Below, piece by piece: positions 1 to 6,870 of a stretch of 12,205 nucleotides of DNA. Position numbers and translations under genes: made by a program. Below the pieces are notes generated by a model. The model saw only the letters and a list, made by a program, of their open reading frames with translations, had not been told where the DNA came from and did not search any database. Positions within the stretch are counted from its first letter, which is position 1, and every line of letters starts with the position of its first letter. The DNA is taken from the NCBI GenBank assembly GCA_937906915.1, contig CALCUU010000318.1, positions 1 through 12,205 of the forward strand. Reading direction: 5' to 3'. The DNA comes from an uncultured Phascolarctobacterium sp. GTDB taxonomy: Bacteria > Bacillota > Negativicutes > Acidaminococcales > Acidaminococcaceae.

Positions 1-96
1 CTCGACGTACGCTTAGTACGCCATCGCTTCATAAGCTTCACTGCTTCGCGCCTTCTGGCACTTCTCCAGCGTTTTAGTTTCTGTAAAATGTACCAC
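1..96. other. Left-edge non-coding stretch downstream of the SAM riboswitch
   Basis: This stretch lies downstream of the riboswitch terminator on the minus strand and should be the 5' leader or start of the SAM-regulated gene. On the minus strand it holds GAAG five times at 8-9 base spacing (about 28-67). At 6-20 there is a small hairpin, CGTAC-GCTTA-GTACG. One minus-strand frame starts with GTG or ATG near 29-39 and stays open to the edge, but it has no convincing ribosome binding site. No gene is therefore called. Confidence 0.3.
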
Positions 97-132
97 AAAA
101 AACCCTTCAATCTGGTGTATCCAGATGAAGGG
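97..132 (-). terminator. Riboswitch-controlled intrinsic terminator
   Basis: Read on the minus strand, CCCTTCATCTGG (132-121) pairs with CCAGATTGAAGGG (115-103) across a five-base loop, with one bulged base, and is followed directly by six T (102-97). The 5' arm contains CTTCATC (130-124), which can instead pair with GATGAAG (162-156), the 3' strand of aptamer helix P1. This is the standard S-box arrangement: SAM binding holds P1 together and lets the terminator form, so expression of the gene to the left is off when SAM is abundant. Confidence 0.9.
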
Positions 133-156
133 TACATTTCTTGCGTTTAGTATCTC

Positions 157-253
157 TTCATCTGTCGGAATGCTCCGTTGGATTTGGCACCGTTCACTTA
201 AAGTGTGGTTGCCGTAGCTTCATTGGGCCAGTCCCTCAGCTACTCTTGATGAA
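157..253 (-). promoter_or_regulatory. SAM-I (S-box) riboswitch aptamer
   Basis: The minus strand shows the conserved S-box core in order: TTCATCAAGAG at the 5' side of P1, then GAGGGACTGGCCCAATGAA, CGGCAACC, GGTGCCAAATCC and the closing GATGAAGAGATA. P1 forms between TTCATC (253-248) and GATGAA (162-157). This RNA family binds S-adenosylmethionine and usually controls methionine or cysteine biosynthesis and transport genes, or metK. The regulated gene is off the left edge, so its identity cannot be read here. The element points away from the histidine operon and has no visible role in it. Confidence 0.95.
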
Positions 254-276
254 TTTTTTGTTAACTTAGTGTTTTA

Positions 277-305
277 ATGTTATAATATCTTTCAAAAATT
301 GTCAA
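277..305 (-). promoter_or_regulatory. Promoter for the leftward SAM-riboswitch transcript
   Basis: A consensus -35 TTGACA lies at 305-300 on the minus strand. The -10 is in an AT-rich block: TAACAT at 282-277 gives a 17-base spacer, while TATAAC at 284-279 gives 15. Either would start the transcript just upstream of the aptamer P1 helix. The -35 is clear; the exact -10 is uncertain. Confidence 0.6.
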
Positions 306-336
306 CAAAAATATTTCCTGCGTCACAAAATTTTCC

Positions 337-365
337 TTGACTTTCACAAACTAAAGGGTTAAAGT
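337..365 (+). promoter_or_regulatory. Candidate sigma-A promoter of the histidine operon
   Basis: TTGACT (337-342) and TAAAGT (360-365) are separated by exactly 17 bases. They lie about 110 bases upstream of the regulator start codon, with no other good candidate in the divergent intergenic region. The -10 is a 4/6 match and coincides with the first copy of a tandem TAAAGTGT repeat. Confidence 0.55.
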
Positions 366-377
366 GTAGTAAAGTGT
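360..377 (+). promoter_or_regulatory. Putative operator: tandem TAAAGTGT repeats over the -10
   Basis: TAAAGTGT occurs at 360-367 and again at 370-377, ten bases or one helical turn apart. A weaker copy, TAAAGGGT, lies at 352-359. The array covers the proposed -10 and the start region of the operon, whose first gene encodes a TrpR/YerC-family DNA-binding protein. The natural reading is an operator for autoregulation and histidine control. The repeats are seen directly; the operator role is inferred. Confidence 0.4.
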
Positions 378-390
378 TTTAAAAATTAGA

Positions 391-450
391 GGTTGCTTCC
401 CGATTGGGAGCAAGCCTTTTAAAAAGGAAAGCAGTCTTGCGTAAAGCAAG
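391..450 (+). promoter_or_regulatory. Leader hairpins, possible attenuator upstream of yerC
   Basis: Two local hairpins can form in the leader. The first pairs GGTTGCTTCCC (391-401) with GGGAGCAAGCC (406-416), with bulges, and is followed by TTTT. The second is CTTGC-GTAAA-GCAAG (436-450), a perfect five-base stem ending just before the ribosome binding site at 461. The arms could also cross-pair: GCAAG (410-414 region) with CTTGC (436-440), and TTGCTT (393-398) with AAGCAA (444-449). There is no His-rich leader peptide and no T-box AGGGTGG motif, so any attenuation mechanism is speculative. Confidence 0.3.
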
Positions 451-472
451 TGAATTTATAGGAGGGAATACC

Positions 473-778
473 ATGGCATCTAAGATACATGACCATTTGA
501 CCGACCAACTTTTTGAAGCAATCTTGAGCTTAAAAGATAAAGAGCAATGCTACAACTTTTTTGAAGATATCTGCACCATTAGCGAGTTGAAGGCTTTAGC
601 CCAACGCTTAGAGGTTGCCCGTATGCTGGACGAAGGCAGTATATATGAAGAAATTGTTAGCAAAACAGGTGCCAGCACCGCTACCATCTCCCGTGTAAAA
701 CGTTGCTTGGTGTATGGCGCAGACGGTTACAATTCTGTAATGCCTGTGATTAGGAAGGGGAAGGACAATGCTGAATAA
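473..778 (+). CDS. yerC: TrpR/YerC-YecD family transcriptional regulator
   Basis: This is a 101-residue DNA-binding protein of the TrpR-like YerC/YecD family, close to the family's usual length of about 100. The N-terminal two thirds are helical, with the segment FEDICTISELKALAQRLEVA at residues 30-49. A helix-turn-helix follows at about residues 57-79, ending in GASTATISRVKRCL. The ATG at 473 is preferred over an in-frame TTG at 404, because GGAGGG at 461-466 sits six bases upstream of it and the family begins near this point. YerC-type proteins beside his genes in Firmicutes have been proposed by comparative genomics to repress histidine biosynthesis (called HisR). Being first gene of the operon, and overlapping the next gene by 11 bases, fits an autoregulated local repressor with histidine as the likely signal. 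The effector is inference. Confidence 0.88.
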   Translation: MASKIHDHLTDQLFEAILSLKDKEQCYNFFEDICTISELKALAQRLEVARMLDEGSIYEEIVSKTGASTATISRVKRCLVYGADGYNSVMPVIRKGKDNAE

Positions 779-2393
779 GGTTTACCAAGTACCCTACGGT
801 ACTAAAGATATATTGCCCGGCGAAATGAAGCGTCGCCGTAAAATTGAGAACGCTATTTTAGACGTTTTTGAAAACTGGGGCTACGAGGAAGTTAAGACTC
901 CCGGTTTTGAATACGCTGATACCTTTGGCAGTATGGTTAAGGATAGCGACTTCCGCTTCTTTGACCGCAATAATAATTTGCTGGTGTTACGCAATGACAT
1001 GACTGCCCCCATTGCCCGCTTGGCAGCAACACGCCTGCAGCAAGGGGAAAAGGCGAAGCGCTTATGTTACCTTGCTAATTTGTTCCGTTACGAAGAAATC
1101 CAAATGGGTCGCCAATGCGAGTTTGAGCAAGCTGGCGTAGAATTCTTTGGCGTGCAAGGGCCAGAGGCTGATGCGGAGATTATCGCTTTGGCGGCGCAAG
1201 CATTGCAAGCTGCTGGCTTGGAAAAATTTGCTTTTAGCGTTGGTCACGTTGGCTTTATCAACGGCTTGGCAGAAGAAGCAGGCTTCACCACTGAACAAAT
1301 TCTTCAATTAAAAGACTGCCTCCGTCGTCACGATGCAGTTGCCATGGAAGAACTTGCTGCTTCCGCTACTAATATAAATGAAGAAATTAAAAAGCTCTTT
1401 AGAGATTTCCTCTTCCTGCAAGGTGGAGTAGAGCTTTTAGATAGAATGAGCGCTGTCGTTAAAAATGAAAAGTGCCTTGCCGCACTGAAAGACCTGCGCC
1501 AAATTTACGAGCTGGTTGAAAAACACGGAGCTGGCAAATTCGTAAGCTTTAACCTTGGCTTGTACCGCTCCTTGGATTATTACACAGGTATGCTTTTTGA
1601 AGTGTACGTTCCGGAAATGGGTTATCCTGTTGCCGGCGGTGGTCGTTACGACAAAATGATGCGTGGCTTCGGACTGGATTGCCCCGCTACGGGCTTTGCC
1701 ATTGGCGTTGACCGCGTACTCCTTGCTTTGGAACGCAATACCAACGACGAATATATTACCATCGCTATGCCCAAGGGCAAGCTGTTCAAAAAAAGCTACG
1801 CCCTTTTGGAAAAGGTTGGCTTCACCGGGGAAAATGTTGTAGAAGATTCCCGCAAGCTTGTCATTACCAACGAGGAAGCTAAAATTCGCTTCATCATTGC
1901 TAAAACTGTGGACGTTCCTACTTACGTTGAGTATGGTGCCGCAGATATTGGCGTAATTGGTAAGGATGTATTATTGGAAGAAAACAAGGACGTTGTGGAA
2001 TTGGTTGACCTTGGCTTTGGCAAATGTCGCCTGATGATGGCGGTGCCTGAGAAAAATCAACGTGCTAAGTTGACTGATTACGCTCACATTCGTGTGGCGA
2101 CCAAGTACCCCAACTGCGCAAGAGCTTATTTTAACAAGCTTGGCGTGCAAAACGAGATTGTTAAGCTTAACGGCTCCATCGAGCTTGGTCCGTTGATTGA
2201 GCTTAGCGAAGTGATTGTAGATATTGTGGAAACAGGTACTACCCTGCGCGAGAACAAGCTGGTGGAAGTGGATTCCATCTTTACTGCCACCGCGCGCCTT
2301 ATTGCCAATCGTGCCAGCTTCAAGCTGAAATTTGCACGCTTGCACAAATTAGTAGAAGATTTACGAGCTGTTTTGAATGAGAGGGATAAATAA
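768..2393 (+). CDS. hisZG: HisZ-HisG fusion: ATP phosphoribosyltransferase, regulatory plus catalytic subunit
   Basis: One continuous 541-residue frame joins two proteins that are normally separate. Residues 1 to about 322 are HisZ, a catalytically inactive histidyl-tRNA-synthetase paralogue. It shows the N-terminal YQVPYGTKDILP, the motif-2-like FRYEEIQMGRQCEFEQAGVE (107-126), and the motif-3-like AGGGRYD...GFAIGVDRVLLAL (289-321). It has no C-terminal anticodon-binding domain. After a linker of about five residues (NTNDE), residues 328-541 are a short-form HisG: YITIAMPKGKLF at its start and the PRPP-binding loop VDIVETGTTL at 484-493. HisG condenses ATP with PRPP, the committed step of histidine synthesis. 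Short HisG needs HisZ for activity and histidine feedback, forming a hetero-octamer in the species studied. Fusion would fix a 1:1 ratio. The ATG at 768 follows a GGGGAAGG site and overlaps yerC by 11 bases. Confidence 0.93.
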   Translation: MLNKVYQVPYGTKDILPGEMKRRRKIENAILDVFENWGYEEVKTPGFEYADTFGSMVKDSDFRFFDRNNNLLVLRNDMTAPIARLAATRLQQGEKAKRLCYLANLFRYEEIQMGRQCEFEQAGVEFFGVQGPEADAEIIALAAQALQAAGLEKFAFSVGHVGFINGLAEEAGFTTEQILQLKDCLRRHDAVAMEELAASATNINEEIKKLFRDFLFLQGGVELLDRMSAVVKNEKCLAALKDLRQIYELVEKHGAGKFVSFNLGLYRSLDYYTGMLFEVYVPEMGYPVAGGGRYDKMMRGFGLDCPATGFAIGVDRVLLALERNTNDEYITIAMPKGKLFKKSYALLEKVGFTGENVVEDSRKLVITNEEAKIRFIIAKTVDVPTYVEYGAADIGVIGKDVLLEENKDVVELVDLGFGKCRLMMAVPEKNQRAKLTDYAHIRVATKYPNCARAYFNKLGVQNEIVKLNGSIELGPLIELSEVIVDIVETGTTLRENKLVEVDSIFTATARLIANRASFKLKFARLHKLVEDLRAVLNERDK

Positions 2394-2394
2394 A

Positions 2395-3741
2395 ATGCAA
2401 GTTACCGATGCAAGAGCTATGAACGCTCAAGAAATTGCAGATTTAATGAAGAAAAAAGCCTTTGACGAGTGCGTGCTCTCCCCCGGAGTGCAAGCAGGTG
2501 TTAACGCTATGTTCGGCGCACCCTTAACTGCGGCGCAGGTAGTAGACCGCATCGTTGCAGACGTGCGTGCGGAAGGCGATGCTAAACTTTTTTATTACAC
2601 CAACCTTATTGACAAGGCTGGTCTTGACGCAACCAATATTCGCGTTAGCGAGGAAGAATTTGCGGAAGCAGAAGCTTTGACTAAACCGGAGGTAGTGGCT
2701 GCCATTAAACGTGCCATTGCCAATGTAACCAAGTTCCACGAGGAACAAATGCCTAAAACTTGGCTGACCAATCGCCCTTACGGTGCAATGCTGGGTCAAA
2801 AGGTTACTCCTGTTGATTCCGTTGGTATTTACGTGCCCGGTGGTACTGCGGCGTACCCTTCTTCTGTAATTATGAATGCTTGCCCTGCCAAGGTTGCAGG
2901 CGTACCTCGTATTGTCATGGCAGTTCCCTGTGGCAAGGATGGCAAGGTAAATCCTTACGTGCTGGTTACTGCTAATGAAATTGGCGTAAAAGAAATTTAC
3001 AAAATGGGTGGTGCCCAAGCGGTAGCAGCCCTTGCCTTTGGTACGGAAACCGTTCCTAAAGTTGAAAAGATTACTGGCCCCGGTAACATCTTCGTTACCT
3101 TGGCGAAAAAAGCAGTGTATGGTCACTGCGATATAGATATGCTGGCAGGCCCCAGTGAAATTTTAATTATTGCAGATGAAACTGCTGACCCTACCTACCT
3201 TGCAGCAGACCTTCTGAGCCAAGCAGAGCATGACCCCTTGGCAAGCGCTATCCTCGTAACTGATAGCGAAGCTGTGGCAAATGCTGTGGCTGAAGAGATT
3301 GAAGTACAGTTGGCGCAGCTTCCTCGTCAAGAAATTGCAGCTACTGCTCTCGCCAACTACGGCAAGATTATTCTTGCCAGCGATATGGCAACTGTAATTG
3401 AAATGGCTAACATTTCTGCGCCGGAGCATTTGGAAGTTATGACCAAGGCTCCCTTTGAAATTTTGCCCTACATTCGCAACGCAGGCGCAATTTTCTTAGG
3501 ACAATACTCTCCCGAACCTTTGGGAGACTACTACGCAGGACCTAACCACATTTTGCCCACAGGTGGTACTGCTAAATTCTACTCCGTATTAAATGTAGAA
3601 ACCTTTATGAAAAAGACCAGTATCATTGCTTATACAGGCGCAGCTTTGGCAGAAGTTGCTGATGACGTTATTGCCATGGCTGAAGCGGAAGGCTTACGTG
3701 CTCACGCCAACGCTATCCGTAAACGCGTAGAAGGGAAGTGA
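2395..3741 (+). CDS. hisD: Histidinol dehydrogenase
   Basis: This 448-residue zinc enzyme oxidises L-histidinol to L-histidine in two NAD-dependent steps, the end of the pathway. By alignment with the E. coli enzyme, the zinc ligands are Gln276 and His279 (in SQAEHDP), Asp378 (LGDYYAGPNH) and His437 (GLRAHANAIRKR). The catalytic pair is Glu344-His345 (APEHLE). The NAD-binding segment around GPGNIFVTLAKK is intact. An upstream in-frame ATG at 2377 lies inside hisG. The ATG at 2395 is preferred because AGAGGG (2380-2385) is nine bases upstream, and it lies two bases after the hisZG stop. Length and motifs are typical of the family. Confidence 0.95.
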   Translation: MQVTDARAMNAQEIADLMKKKAFDECVLSPGVQAGVNAMFGAPLTAAQVVDRIVADVRAEGDAKLFYYTNLIDKAGLDATNIRVSEEEFAEAEALTKPEVVAAIKRAIANVTKFHEEQMPKTWLTNRPYGAMLGQKVTPVDSVGIYVPGGTAAYPSSVIMNACPAKVAGVPRIVMAVPCGKDGKVNPYVLVTANEIGVKEIYKMGGAQAVAALAFGTETVPKVEKITGPGNIFVTLAKKAVYGHCDIDMLAGPSEILIIADETADPTYLAADLLSQAEHDPLASAILVTDSEAVANAVAEEIEVQLAQLPRQEIAATALANYGKIILASDMATVIEMANISAPEHLEVMTKAPFEILPYIRNAGAIFLGQYSPEPLGDYYAGPNHILPTGGTAKFYSVLNVETFMKKTSIIAYTGAALAEVADDVIAMAEAEGLRAHANAIRKRVEGK

Positions 3742-3745
3742 GCCT

Positions 3746-4945
3746 ATGGAAGAATTTGCAATCCGTAAAGGCTTGGAATCCATGGAAGAGTATTCCGTAG
3801 AGCACGTTGCTGCGGACATCATCGTAAACGCTAACGAAAGTAATTACGAAATGCCCGAAGCGGTGCGCCAAGCTGTGCTGGAAAGAACTCAAAGCTTTCC
3901 CTTTAACCGCTACCCGCCCATTAAATCTGAGAATTTGTGCGAAGCCATTGCTGAGGAGCTGGATTTAGACATTGCCAACGTAAAAATTGGTAACGGTTCC
4001 AGCGAACTTTTGCAGGTTGCCTGCTACGTTTTTGGTGGCTACGGCAAGAAGATTGCCATTCCTTATCCGTCCTTTTCCATGTACGGAGAGTACGCAACTT
4101 TAAGCGACAGCGTGGCAGCGCCCTATCCTTTGACGGAAGATGGCTATGTTGACGCAGATGTTGTTATTGAATTTTGCGAAAGGGAACGTCCTGCACTCCT
4201 CATTGTGTGCAATCCCAACAATCCTACCGGCAACTACAACAACCTTTCTGAAATGGAAAAGATTATTGCCAACGTGGAATGCCCTGTAATCATGGACGAA
4301 GCTTATATGGAATTTGCTGACGGCAAGGAGCTTCCCCCTACGGATATGCGTCCTTTGAACAAGCTGTGGCTGGTGGCAGGTTCCACCCTTAGCCTTGTTG
4401 GCAAGTACAGTAATTTAATGGTGTTCCGCACCTTCTCCAAGGCTTACGGCTTGGCAGGCTTGCGTTGCGGTTACGCAGTTGGTGCGGCTGGAGTAATGCG
4501 CCTTTTGGGCAAAGCTCTTTTACCCTACCACGTTAACGCCTATACCTTAATGGTGGCAAAGACCTTATACGAAAATAAAAATTTATATAAAGAACAGATT
4601 AAGCTGGTGCGCAGTGAGCGCGACAAAATGGCAGCCTATCTGGCGAAGCTTGGCTTTAGAGTTTGGGACACTGCTACCAATTTCGTAACCTTCCGTGCGG
4701 AGGGCGAGCTGGCAAAATGCCTTGCTCGTGCTTACGAAAGCAAGTACAAAGATTTTAGCCTGCTTCCCCAAGTTGCCAGCGGTAAGATGCTGTTTAAATA
4801 TTTAATGGAAAACAGCATTTTGGTACGCGATTACAGCGGTCACGCTAAATTGACAGGCTGCTTGCGTATTACCGTAGGCACTCCTGAAGAAAACTTAACT
4901 ATTTTACAAAAACTTACTGCCTTGTGTACGGAGGTACAATTATGA
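3746..4945 (+). CDS. hisC: Histidinol-phosphate aminotransferase
   Basis: This PLP-dependent class I/II aminotransferase converts imidazole-acetol phosphate plus glutamate to L-histidinol phosphate. The visible active site includes NPNNPTGN (156-163), Asp184 in MDEAY, the PLP-binding Lys232 in FRTFSKAYGLAGLRCGY, Arg240 and the substrate-binding Arg374 in GCLRITVGTP. At 399 residues it is about 40 longer than usual. The extra length sits in two places: between DEAY and FSKAYG (about residues 192-219), and between NFVTF and ILVRDYSG (about 325-348). Both insertions read cleanly in frame. AAGGGA at 3731-3736 is nine bases upstream of the start, four bases after hisD. The family is clear; strict specificity for histidinol phosphate is inferred from the operon. 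Confidence 0.94.
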   Translation: MEEFAIRKGLESMEEYSVEHVAADIIVNANESNYEMPEAVRQAVLERTQSFPFNRYPPIKSENLCEAIAEELDLDIANVKIGNGSSELLQVACYVFGGYGKKIAIPYPSFSMYGEYATLSDSVAAPYPLTEDGYVDADVVIEFCERERPALLIVCNPNNPTGNYNNLSEMEKIIANVECPVIMDEAYMEFADGKELPPTDMRPLNKLWLVAGSTLSLVGKYSNLMVFRTFSKAYGLAGLRCGYAVGAAGVMRLLGKALLPYHVNAYTLMVAKTLYENKNLYKEQIKLVRSERDKMAAYLAKLGFRVWDTATNFVTFRAEGELAKCLARAYESKYKDFSLLPQVASGKMLFKYLMENSILVRDYSGHAKLTGCLRITVGTPEENLTILQKLTALCTEVQL

Positions 4946-5526
4946 GATGTGGCAGCGTTGAACGCAAAACTTTAGAAACTGAAATTTTTGCAGAACTGAA
5001 TTTAGATGGCAGTGGCATTTGCCAAGTGAACACAGGCATTGGCTTTTTTGACCATATGCTTACCCTGCTTGCTAAGCATAGCTTTAGCGATTTAACCTTA
5101 AAGGCTGTGGGTGACCTTGATGTGGATAGTCACCACACTGTTGAAGACTGCGGTATCGTTTTGGGACAAGCCTTGAAGGAAGCTGTTGGCGATAAGGCAG
5201 GCATTCACCGCTACGGAAACTGCTTCCTGCCCATGGATGAAGCCTTGGTGCAAGTAGTTATGGATTTCTCCGGACGTCCTTACCTTGTTTTTGACGCAGA
5301 TATTCCCAAGGTGCAGTTAGGCATTTACGAAGCAGAGATGACGGAAGAATTTTTCCGTGCCCTTGCCATGAACGCAGGCATTACCCTGCACGTTAGAGTT
5401 TTGTACGGCAAGAACACTCACCATATTATTGAAGCCATTTTCAAAGGCTTCGCTCGTGCCCTGGCAGAAGCAGTTGCTTTCGACAGCAGAGTGCAAGGGG
5501 TAATGAGCAGTAAAGGATTGTTATGA
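4942..5526 (+). CDS. hisB: Imidazoleglycerol-phosphate dehydratase
   Basis: The enzyme dehydrates imidazole-glycerol phosphate to imidazole-acetol phosphate using two manganese ions. The 194-residue protein carries the metal-binding signatures GFFDHML (34-40), DSHHTVED (62-69) and NTHHIIEAIFKGFARAL (158-174). It is the dehydratase only: there is no N-terminal HAD phosphatase domain as in the E. coli bifunctional HisB. A separate histidinol-phosphate phosphatase must therefore be encoded elsewhere. The ATG at 4942 overlaps the hisC stop as ATGA, with CGGAGG seven bases upstream. A GTG at 4924, 18 bases earlier in frame, is less likely because it precedes that ribosome binding site. Confidence 0.95.
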   Translation: MRCGSVERKTLETEIFAELNLDGSGICQVNTGIGFFDHMLTLLAKHSFSDLTLKAVGDLDVDSHHTVEDCGIVLGQALKEAVGDKAGIHRYGNCFLPMDEALVQVVMDFSGRPYLVFDADIPKVQLGIYEAEMTEEFFRALAMNAGITLHVRVLYGKNTHHIIEAIFKGFARALAEAVAFDSRVQGVMSSKGLL

Positions 5527-6128
5527 GTAAAGAAGTTGTTATTATAGATTACGGTATGGGTAATCTCCATAGCGTTACCAAGGCGATTGCTGCTGTTGGC
5601 GGCGAGCCCATCATCACTGCGGATAAAGAAGTAATTGCCAAGGCAGAAAAGATTATTTTGCCGGGTGTTGGTGCTTTTGGAGACTGCATGGCAAATTTGC
5701 ACAAGAGTGGTTTAGTTCCGCTCATCATGGAGCTTTTGAACAGTGGCAAGCCCTTTTTGGGAATTTGCCTTGGTATGCAGGTGCTCTTTGAGGGTAGCGA
5801 CGAAGCTCCCGGCGTGGAAGGCTTGGGCTATTTTAAAGGTCAGGTAAAATATTTACAGACCTCTCATAAAATTCCCCACATGGGCTGGAATAAATTGTCC
5901 TTGAAAAATGCTTCTCCTCTTTTGGACGAGGCAGAGGGCGAATTTGTGTATTTCGTTCACAGCTTCCACTGCGAGCCGGAGGATAAGAGCCTTATTACCG
6001 CAGTGTGCGATTACGGAATGGAAGTTACTGCTTCCGTTGGCAAAGGCAACGTGCAAGCCTTCCAGTTCCATCCGGAAAAATCCAGTCGTGCAGGCTTAGC
6101 CCTGCTGAAAAAATTTGTTGAAATGTAA
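5523..6128 (+). CDS. hisH: Imidazole glycerol phosphate synthase, glutamine amidotransferase subunit
   Basis: HisH hydrolyses glutamine and channels ammonia to HisF. It is a class I amidotransferase of 201 residues, the usual size. The catalytic triad is complete: Cys82 in GICLGMQVLFE, and His183 and Glu185 in FQFHPEKSS. The PGVGAFG segment at 48-53 lies opposite the oxyanion hole. The start overlaps the hisB stop as ATGA at 5523-5526, indicating translational coupling. Its partner HisF is two genes downstream. Confidence 0.96.
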   Translation: MSKEVVIIDYGMGNLHSVTKAIAAVGGEPIITADKEVIAKAEKIILPGVGAFGDCMANLHKSGLVPLIMELLNSGKPFLGICLGMQVLFEGSDEAPGVEGLGYFKGQVKYLQTSHKIPHMGWNKLSLKNASPLLDEAEGEFVYFVHSFHCEPEDKSLITAVCDYGMEVTASVGKGNVQAFQFHPEKSSRAGLALLKKFVEM

Positions 6129-6140
6129 GGAGTGATCGTC

Positions 6141-6869
6141 TTGATTATTTATCCTGCAATAGATATCCGCGGCGGTCGCTGCGTGCGTTTAACTGAAGGT
6201 CGTTTTGACGCGGAAACTGTTTTTGCTGATGACCCTGCAGAAATGGCACTGAAATGGATGGCGTGCGGTGCAGAATACTTGCACCTTGTTGACCTTGACG
6301 GTGCGCTTGCTGGTGAAGGTAAAAATATTCCCGTTATCAAAAGAATTTTAGAAGCTGTCAACATTCCCGTACAGCTGGGCGGTGGCATTCGCAATATGCA
6401 AGCCATCGAAAAGCTTTTGGAGCTGGGCGTAACCCGTTTGATTTTGGGAAGTGCCGCTGTAAAAAATCCTCAGCTGGTTGACGAAGCTTGTAAAAATTTC
6501 CCGGGACATATTGCCGTAGGCATTGATGCTAAAAATGGCGAGGTTGCCATTGAAGGCTGGGGCAAGGGTAGTGGCGTTGCTGCAACTGAACTTGCTAAAC
6601 AAATGGCGCAGTACGGCGTTGACAAAATTATTTACACTGACATTAGCCGTGACGGTATGCTCACAGGCGTAAACGTGGAAGCTACGGCAGAGATTGCCCG
6701 TGCCGGAGGCATTGAGGTTATTGCCAGCGGTGGTGTTGCTTCCTTAAATGATATTAAAAATTTACTGCCCTACCAAAAGGACGGAGTAACCGGCTGCATT
6801 ATTGGTAAGGCAATTTATACAGGCGCAGTTGATTTGCGCGAAGCACTGGCTTTGGCGAAGGAGGGTTAA
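6141..6869 (+). CDS. hisA: ProFAR isomerase (HisA)
   Basis: This is a beta/alpha-barrel isomerase that converts ProFAR to PRFAR by an Amadori rearrangement. The N-terminus IIYPAIDIRGGRCVRL holds catalytic Asp8. The second acid is Asp129 in GIDAKNG, and the phosphate-binding ends LGGGIRN and ASGGVAS are present. The frame is open from a GTG at 6132, but that GTG is part of the AAGGAG ribosome binding site (6127-6132). The TTG at 6141, eight bases further on, gives the usual family N-terminus and a 242-residue protein, so a TTG start is proposed. It begins 12 bases after the hisH stop. Confidence 0.94.
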   Translation: MIIYPAIDIRGGRCVRLTEGRFDAETVFADDPAEMALKWMACGAEYLHLVDLDGALAGEGKNIPVIKRILEAVNIPVQLGGGIRNMQAIEKLLELGVTRLILGSAAVKNPQLVDEACKNFPGHIAVGIDAKNGEVAIEGWGKGSGVAATELAKQMAQYGVDKIIYTDISRDGMLTGVNVEATAEIARAGGIEVIASGGVASLNDIKNLLPYQKDGVTGCIIGKAIYTGAVDLREALALAKEG

Positions 6870-6870
6870 G

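Noticed and set aside
1..67. Minus-strand frame reading EKCQKARSSEAYEAMAY before a stop
   Set aside because: It has no start codon or ribosome binding site and lies directly after an intrinsic terminator. It is probably chance from the GAAG repeats.
404..472. Longer YerC starting at TTG 404, adding 23 residues
   Set aside because: The extra stretch is leader hairpin sequence, has no ribosome binding site before it, and the ATG at 473 has GGAGGG at proper distance and gives the usual family length.
366..472. T-box or His-rich leader peptide controlling the his operon
   Set aside because: No AGGGTGG-type T-box sequence and no short frame with a run of His codons was found in the leader.
2524..3126. 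200-residue minus-strand frame inside hisD
   Set aside because: It is antisense to an intact hisD with full catalytic motifs, has no supporting ribosome binding site and resembles no family; it is a codon-bias shadow.
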